DNA from: Clostridia bacterium
Lineage (GTDB): Bacteria; Bacillota; Clostridia; Oscillospirales; CAG-272
Direction: 5' to 3'
Length of the DNA: 42,487 bases
Assembly (NCBI GenBank): GCA_017501225.1
Contig: JAFVXH010000014.1
Coordinates: 1-42,487, forward strand
The position numbers were made by a program, and so were the translations under genes. Shown in pieces: positions 38,343 to 42,487 of the stretch (its first letter is position 1; each line of letters starts with the position of its first letter). The notes beneath the pieces are model-generated. The model searched no databases and was not told the DNA's origin. It saw only the letters and a list, made by a program, of their open reading frames with translations.

Positions 38343-40928
38343 ATGATCCACACGACGAAGCGTAGCGTGGCACTGTTGCTGGCGCTGGTAATGTGCGTCG
38401 CGTTCCTGCCTATGCTGCAGATCAACGCGAGTGCCGAGAAGGTTACGTATGTGTACGACGGAAAGTACATCTACAACTGGGGTACCCGTGGCGAAACCGC
38501 GACCTTCCTTTCTCCGAACGCAGAGGCGTTCTACACAGGCGAGCGGACGTATGCCACACTTTCAGCTTATGTCGGCGGCACTGACGCTGCCACCGCTCCC
38601 ACAAGCCCCCTGTACGTCACGTTGCAGAACGTGATGGCGAGCGCCCATACGCACATCACCGATTATGGCGAAACAAGACCGCTGTATCAGTACACCGACT
38701 GCGAGAAGAGCGGAGGAGCGATCTCTGCGTTCTACTCCGGCAAGGCTGTGGGTCCTGCTTGGGACGGTGGTAAAACCTGGAACCGCGAGCATACCTGGCC
38801 CAACAGCAAGGGAATGAACGGCGATGATGAAAACGACATCATGATGCTTCGTCCCGCCTCCTCGTCTGTCAACTCCTCCCGTGGAAACGATGCGTACGGA
38901 CAGAGCGCGGGATACTACAATCCCAACAAGGCATCGAACGGCGCCCTCGACCTGCGCGGCGACGTAGCGCGTATCTTCCTTTACGTTTACGTTCGTTGGG
39001 GCAATCTCAACAGCGCTTGGGGCTCCAGTGGCGTGATGGAAAGCGTCGAGGTCCTGCTTGCGTGGATGGAGGCAGACCCCGTTGACACCTGGGAGCTCGG
39101 ACGTAACGATTCCGTGCAGGCGATTACCGGTACGCGCAACGTTTTCGTCGACTATCCCGAGTTCGCGTTCCTGCTCTTTGGTGCGGACATTCCCGATACC
39201 ATGACCACTCCCTCCGGCGAGGGCGACGACAGATGTGAGCACAACAACTTCAAGGCAACCGTAACCGCGCCCACCTGCATGGCTGCGGGCTTTACCACCT
39301 ACACCTGTCAGACCCCGGGCTGCGGCTACGTCTACAAGGCAGATATGACCCCCAAGGCGGACCACGCCTTCGTGGACGGCGTGTGCACCGTTTGCAAGGC
39401 GGTGCAGTTCGGCATTGTGGAAGCTCCCGTTGCGGGGAAAGCGTACAAGTTCGGTATGGTTCAGTCCAACGTTTCCGCGACCGACGTTTACTACCTGGCC
39501 GGTGGAATGAACGGTTATTATATGGCAACCACCAAGGAGAAGGATTCTGCGATCGACGTATATCTGGAGGAAACCGCAGGCGGCTACTATCTGTATACGC
39601 TTTCGGGCGGTAGCAAGACCTATATCAACATGGTCACGAACGATACGCACGTCAACGGCGCTTACGAGGCAACCGCCAAGACCGTTTATACCTATGATAC
39701 CGCTACCAAGACCATCATCTCCCAGGTAAACGGAGAGCCCTATCGCTTCGGTACCAGAAATGATAAGCATTACACCACCGTAGGCCCCGTTGCCGTTTCC
39801 TACAAAGGCTTCTATTGCCAATTCTACGGTGATTCCGCCGGCGGCTCCGAGCAGCCTGCGTGCAATCATACCAATACCACCTTACAGGGTAAGCAGGATG
39901 CGACCTGCACGTCGGATGGACATACCGGAAATACGGTTTGCACCGATTGCGGCGCGACCGTATCGCACGGCAGCGTGATCAAGTCCCCGGGACACGATTA
40001 TCAGAACGGCTCCTGCTCGGTCTGCGGCGCGGCAATTTCTACCGAGCAGAAGGTGACCATTACTTTTGATGCGGACAAGAACAATCGCACCGAGTACAGC
40101 ACAAGCCTTCAGGTTTGGGTACAGAACGGCATCACCGTAACCAACAACAAGGGGTCGTCGACCAGCAACGTCGGCGATTATACAAATCCCGGCCGCTTCT
40201 ACAAGAGCTCCTCCGTCACGATTTCTTGCGAGGGAATGGTCCAGATCGAGATCGATTGCACGGGATTGGAAAGCAAGTACGTAGATCCTTGGCTCAACGT
40301 CCCCACGGGTGTGACCGCGACCAAGAGCAACGGCATTGTAACCATTGTGTTTGCAGAGCCCGTGGATTCCTTGACCTATTCCACCTTGTCCGCGCAGGCA
40401 CGCGCTTACAGTATGACCGTCACCTGCGCTGCTGCCGCACCCGCATGCGAGCATGCCAACGGTACGTGGGCACAGACCAAGGCTCCCACCTGCACGGAGA
40501 AGGGCGAGAAGACCTTCACCTGCACCGATTGCGGAGCAACCCTTACCGAGGAGATCGCGGCAACCGGACACAGCCATAAGGCTGTCGTTACGCCTCCCAC
40601 CTGCACCGAAAAGGGATACACGACGCATACCTGTTCCTGCGGCGATACCTATGTAACGGATGAGGTCGCAGCCCTTGGACACAAGGACGAGAACGGAAAC
40701 GGTGCGTGTGACGCGTGCGGCACCACCCTGACGCCCGCAACTGAGGCTACGGAGGCTACTACGGCACCCTCAACCGACGCAACCACGGCTCCCGCAACCA
40801 ATGCAAGCACCAATGCCGGAACCTCGGAGAAGAAGGGATGCGCAGGCACGTTCGGCGCTACCTCCGTCGGCGTGATCCTGCTGATCGGCACAGGCGCTGT
40901 GATGTTCTTTAAGAAGAAAGAGGACTAA
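38343..40928 (+). CDS. Secreted, membrane-anchored endonuclease I with Cys-rich repeats
   Basis: An 861-residue exported protein. A signal peptide covers about 1-31 (SVALLLALVMCVAFLP, then NASA). The endonuclease I (EndA/NucM, beta-beta-alpha metal) domain spans about 80-285, with catalytic TWNREHTWPNSKG near residue 150, ENDIMMLRPASSSVNSSRGN and DLRGDVARIFLYVYVRWG. Three Cys-pair repeats follow (CEHNNFKATVTAPTC.., CNHTNTTLQGKQDATC.., CEHANGTWAQTKAPTC..) with an unassigned beta-rich stretch between them. The C-terminus has a Thr/Ala-rich stalk, one membrane helix (SVGVILLIGTGAVMFF) and a KKKED tail. It should cut nucleic acid at the cell surface, perhaps for feeding. AGAAGGAG precedes ATG 38343. 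Confidence 0.9.
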   Translation: MIHTTKRSVALLLALVMCVAFLPMLQINASAEKVTYVYDGKYIYNWGTRGETATFLSPNAEAFYTGERTYATLSAYVGGTDAATAPTSPLYVTLQNVMASAHTHITDYGETRPLYQYTDCEKSGGAISAFYSGKAVGPAWDGGKTWNREHTWPNSKGMNGDDENDIMMLRPASSSVNSSRGNDAYGQSAGYYNPNKASNGALDLRGDVARIFLYVYVRWGNLNSAWGSSGVMESVEVLLAWMEADPVDTWELGRNDSVQAITGTRNVFVDYPEFAFLLFGADIPDTMTTPSGEGDDRCEHNNFKATVTAPTCMAAGFTTYTCQTPGCGYVYKADMTPKADHAFVDGVCTVCKAVQFGIVEAPVAGKAYKFGMVQSNVSATDVYYLAGGMNGYYMATTKEKDSAIDVYLEETAGGYYLYTLSGGSKTYINMVTNDTHVNGAYEATAKTVYTYDTATKTIISQVNGEPYRFGTRNDKHYTTVGPVAVSYKGFYCQFYGDSAGGSEQPACNHTNTTLQGKQDATCTSDGHTGNTVCTDCGATVSHGSVIKSPGHDYQNGSCSVCGAAISTEQKVTITFDADKNNRTEYSTSLQVWVQNGITVTNNKGSSTSNVGDYTNPGRFYKSSSVTISCEGMVQIEIDCTGLESKYVDPWLNVPTGVTATKSNGIVTIVFAEPVDSLTYSTLSAQARAYSMTVTCAAAAPACEHANGTWAQTKAPTCTEKGEKTFTCTDCGATLTEEIAATGHSHKAVVTPPTCTEKGYTTHTCSCGDTYVTDEVAALGHKDENGNGACDACGTTLTPATEATEATTAPSTDATTAPATNASTNAGTSEKKGCAGTFGATSVGVILLIGTGAVMFFKKKED

Positions 40929-40953
40929 TCCGATTTTCGAAACTGAAAAGATC

Positions 40954-40981
40954 AAGCGGTGAGCTTCGGCTCACCGCTTTT
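40954..40981 (+). terminator. Terminator of the endonuclease gene
   Basis: AAGCGGTGAGC / GCTCACCGCTT is a perfect stem with a TTCG tetraloop, followed by TTTG. Confidence 0.85.
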
Positions 40982-41036
40982 GCTAGGGGAGAAGCACCAA
41001 GCTCTTCGTTGAACGTATCAAAGCAGCATAAAAGTT

Positions 41037-41070
41037 GCCGCTGAGGATTTGATTCCTCAGCGGCGTTTTT
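41037..41070 (+). terminator. Second terminator, facing the convergent acetyltransferase gene
   Basis: GCCGCTGAGGA (41037-41047) / TCCTCAGCGGC (41054-41064), followed by GTTTTTA. On the minus strand it follows the gene ending at 41075 and is succeeded by AACTTTTA, so it may act both ways. Confidence 0.85.
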
Positions 41071-41074
41071 ACGT

Positions 41075-41728
41075 TTATCTGACTACCGAAGAATGACTAT
41101 AGATATAGAATTCCTCTTGGCTCGGCATCCACTTCTTTTCCTTATGTGGAAAAGTTGCGTCGAATGCTTCGACCGCAGCGATGTCCTCACAGCAGTCGGC
41201 GGCGGTAGATGGAATGTACATCCATTTTCTTCCGTCAAGCGCGTTCGGCACAAGCTCGCAAACGAGAAGTGCCGTAGGGAAATTGCCGTCTACAACAAAG
41301 CTGACGTTCTTCTTTTTGCAGCTCACGAAACCACGGCTGACATAGTTGCCCGGATTGCCGAAATTGATGTTTACATCGTAACCCATCTTGCGTGCTGCCT
41401 CAAAGGAATGCTCGATCAGCATTTTGCCGAGTTTTTGCCTTTGATATTCGGGAGCAACGCAAAGCGGCCCGAAGGAAAGTATCTCCTTGCGCTCACCGTT
41501 CTCGTCCTCAAGCCAAGCCTTCGTGTACATAATGTTGCCGACGATCTCGCCGTCCTTCTCAAGCACGAATGCAAGCTCGGGAATAAAGTCGGGATGCGAG
41601 CGCATCGTATGGACGAAATAATGTTCGTCCGCGCCCGGCTTGTAGACATTCCAAAACGCCTCACGGGTGAGCTCTTCAACTGCTCTATAATCTTTTTCGG
41701 TTTCTAAACGTATCGTCAAATTGTTCAT
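41075..41728 (-). CDS. GNAT family N-acetyltransferase (YhbS-like)
   Basis: A 217-residue GNAT protein. The acetyl-CoA core reads FGPLCVAPEYQRQKLGKMLIEHSFEAAR, and the following NFGNPGNYVSRGF and VCELVPNAL fit the YhbS-like subgroup, whose members have an extra C-terminal part. The acceptor is unknown. AAAGGATT precedes ATG 41728. A good minus-strand promoter lies 155 bp upstream, leaving a structured leader. A terminator follows the gene. Confidence 0.9.
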   Translation of the reverse strand: MNNLTIRLETEKDYRAVEELTREAFWNVYKPGADEHYFVHTMRSHPDFIPELAFVLEKDGEIVGNIMYTKAWLEDENGERKEILSFGPLCVAPEYQRQKLGKMLIEHSFEAARKMGYDVNINFGNPGNYVSRGFVSCKKKNVSFVVDGNFPTALLVCELVPNALDGRKWMYIPSTAADCCEDIAAVEAFDATFPHKEKKWMPSQEEFYIYSHSSVVR

Positions 41729-41762
41729 TTTTTAATCCTTTCATATCTGTTGACGCTCAGGC

Positions 41763-41801
41763 ACGAGAGGAATGCTGAGAATGTATTTGCAAACCTCTCG
41801 T
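41763..41801 (-). promoter_or_regulatory. Leader hairpin of the YhbS-like gene
   Basis: In the about 150-nt leader, ACGAGAGG and CCTCTCGT (41794-41801 with 41763-41770) pair around a 23-nt loop, and a smaller stem CAAGC/GCTTG sits near 41862-41875. No T-run follows and the ribosome site is outside the stem. Any regulatory role is open. Confidence 0.35.
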
Positions 41802-41882
41802 TTACAATACAATCTCCAAAAGGTTGGTGTTTTTCAAACAGCACACTCCGATAATAATATTCAAGCCGAGGCTTGTAGAAAC

Positions 41883-41911
41883 ATTATACCACAAAAATGT
41901 GAATAGTTCAA
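41883..41911 (-). promoter_or_regulatory. Promoter of the YhbS-like gene
   Basis: On the minus strand TTGAAC (41906-41911), 17-bp spacer, TATAAT (41883-41888). Confidence 0.8.
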
Positions 41912-42025
41912 GCAAAAAGCATATATTTGAACCCCCAAGGCGGTTTTGACAATCGGATTTCAAGAGTGCCTTTGTTGAACTGTCCGTGGGTTCGAATTAT
42001 CGAGAGGAAAAGCAATAAAACAGCC

Positions 42026-42050
42026 CCCACCTGTCATGGTGACAGGTGGG
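42026..42050. repeat. Perfect hairpin directly upstream of the right-edge promoter
   Basis: CCCACCTGTCA / TGACAGGTGGG (11 bp, TGG loop) ends 1 bp before the -35 box. It could be an operator, the end of a mobile element, or a terminator shielding the promoter, though no T-run follows. Confidence 0.7.
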
Positions 42051-42051
42051 C

Positions 42052-42080
42052 TTGACAAACTGGAAAAGTTATGGTATAAT
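42052..42080 (+). promoter_or_regulatory. Strong promoter at the right edge
   Basis: TTGACA (42052-42057), 17-bp spacer, TATAAT (42075-42080), both perfect. The DNA becomes AT-rich from here on. Confidence 0.92.
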
Positions 42081-42096
42081 CATGCTCCAAACATAA

Positions 42097-42222
42097 ATGG
42101 CAGCACTATCCCATAGTAGTATTTGCCAAAAACATATTATTCATACAACTAAATATTATCTTAAAAAAGTGCACGCACTTTGGCGAAAGCCGTTACATAG
42201 CGAGCACACAAAAATTATCTGA
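42097..42222 (+). CDS. Possible 41-residue leader peptide
   Basis: An ATG about 10 nt after the expected transcription start opens a 41-codon frame (MAALSHSSICQK..., basic and His/Lys rich: HIIHTTKYYLKKVHALWRKP) that ends at TGA 42220-42222, inside the upper stem of the attenuator hairpin. There is no ribosome binding site, so it would be translated nearly leaderless or not at all. The overlap with the 5' arm of a terminator is the arrangement expected for ribosome-dependent attenuation. Its existence as a protein is uncertain. Confidence 0.35.
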   Translation: MAALSHSSICQKHIIHTTKYYLKKVHALWRKPLHSEHTKII

Positions 42223-42280
42223 CAGTATTTTATCGGATATCTATTTTTGTGGTGTTCTGAATGTAGCGGCTTTTTATTTT
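42189..42280 (+). terminator. Large two-tier attenuator hairpin
   Basis: GCCGTTACAT (42189-42198) pairs with ATGTAGCGGC (42261-42270), and within it CACACAAAAAT pairs with ATTTTTGTGGTG around a further stem (ATCTGA/TCGGAT). TTTTTATTTTT follows. It sits between the strong promoter and the gene at 42462, so it should act as a conditional terminator. Confidence 0.75.
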
Positions 42281-42461
42281 TCCTCAAACCTTATAAAAAC
42301 GCTGTTCTCGTTATCTATCACTTGAGGTGAAATGAAAATAATCTGTGAATTTTTGCGGAGAGGGGTGTAAAAAACGTCATTCTCATTCTCTCCCTATTGA
42401 GGGGATATTTTAATCAACCGCGAAAAGTGTGTGTTACATGTCAATAAGGAGGTGAAGGGTT

Positions 42462-42487
42462 ATGATTACGAAGCTTACAAGTCAGAA
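42462..42487 (+). CDS. Start of an unidentified gene, cut by the window edge
   Basis: ATG 42462 with AAGGAGGTGA 6-7 nt upstream opens a frame reading MITKLTSQ before the window ends. Eight residues are too few to assign a family. The AT-rich setting, long leader (about 375 nt) and attenuator suggest a regulated accessory or mobile-element gene. Between the attenuator and this gene (42281-42445) I see only short T-rich and C-rich runs and no gene. Confidence 0.6.

Noticed and set aside
38562..39869. 435-codon minus-strand frame opposite the endonuclease
   Set aside because: Gly/Val-rich antisense of a real secreted protein; no start signals.

Overview
The window looks like a chromosomal segment of an anaerobic Clostridia-type Firmicute, probably an uncultured gut or rumen species. 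The evidence is strong AGGAGG-type ribosome binding sites, many TTGACA-17-TATAAT promoters, a YtvI-like membrane protein, a FakA/FakB-type fatty-acid kinase system with PlsX, an acetylated-cycle arginine operon, and dispersed hairpin repeats typical of such genomes. Most of the DNA is of moderate GC. A few short AT-rich islands (about 11.0-11.9 kb, 37.0-37.4 kb and 42.05 kb to the right edge) look acquired.

Layout. 1-0.4 kb: the 5' end of a minus-strand tRNA operon (Phe partial, Asp, Val) with two tandem promoters. 0.5-4.6 kb: an M29 aminopeptidase and pepT as a peptide-degrading pair, then on the minus strand a winged-helix regulator and a membrane-tethered cyclophilin. 4.7-8.4 kb: a YtvI-like permease and a possible lipid cluster (PAP2-type protein, CrtO-like acyltransferase, GT28 glycolipid glycosyltransferase). 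8.5-10.6 kb: a zinc-ribbon membrane protein, a ferritin-like protein and a lipoprotein. 10.7-12.0 kb: a tRNA-Gly gene followed by a small repeat-bounded island with one AT-rich gene. 12.0-20.7 kb, all on the minus strand: a sialic-acid-lyase-like aldolase; an operon fakA-plsX-degV-acyltransferase-ACP-membrane protein, which would activate fatty acids and feed them to phospholipid synthesis; and glnA. 20.7-22.9 kb: a candidate small RNA, two tandemly duplicated small membrane-protein genes and a CE7 carbohydrate esterase. 23.1-31.1 kb: argG-argH-argC-argJ-argB-argD-argF, a complete glutamate-to-arginine pathway (ArgJ recycling the acetyl group) behind an ArgR-like operator. 31.1-36.6 kb: two overlapping ATPase-permease fusion ABC genes behind a leader with tandem repeats and an internal terminator. 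36.6-37.6 kb: dispersed repeats, a MITE-like element and a small acetyltransferase gene. 37.6-41.7 kb: a DUF308-like membrane protein, a large secreted endonuclease I with a C-terminal anchor, and another acetyltransferase. 42.0 kb to the end: a strong promoter, a short leader ORF, a large two-tier attenuator hairpin and the first codons of an unidentified gene.

The most unusual signals are: (1) two unrelated accessory genes 26 kb apart share the same 20-bp upstream word and near-identical downstream words, which together form inverted repeats around each gene, as if both were captured cassettes; (2) a 1.08-kb island beside tRNA-Gly bounded by a perfect 50-bp direct repeat, with 8-bp words repeated at exact 20-bp spacing and a perfect 31-bp palindrome that takes in the tRNA 3' end; (3) the attenuated leader at the right edge, which shares a sequence word with that island.
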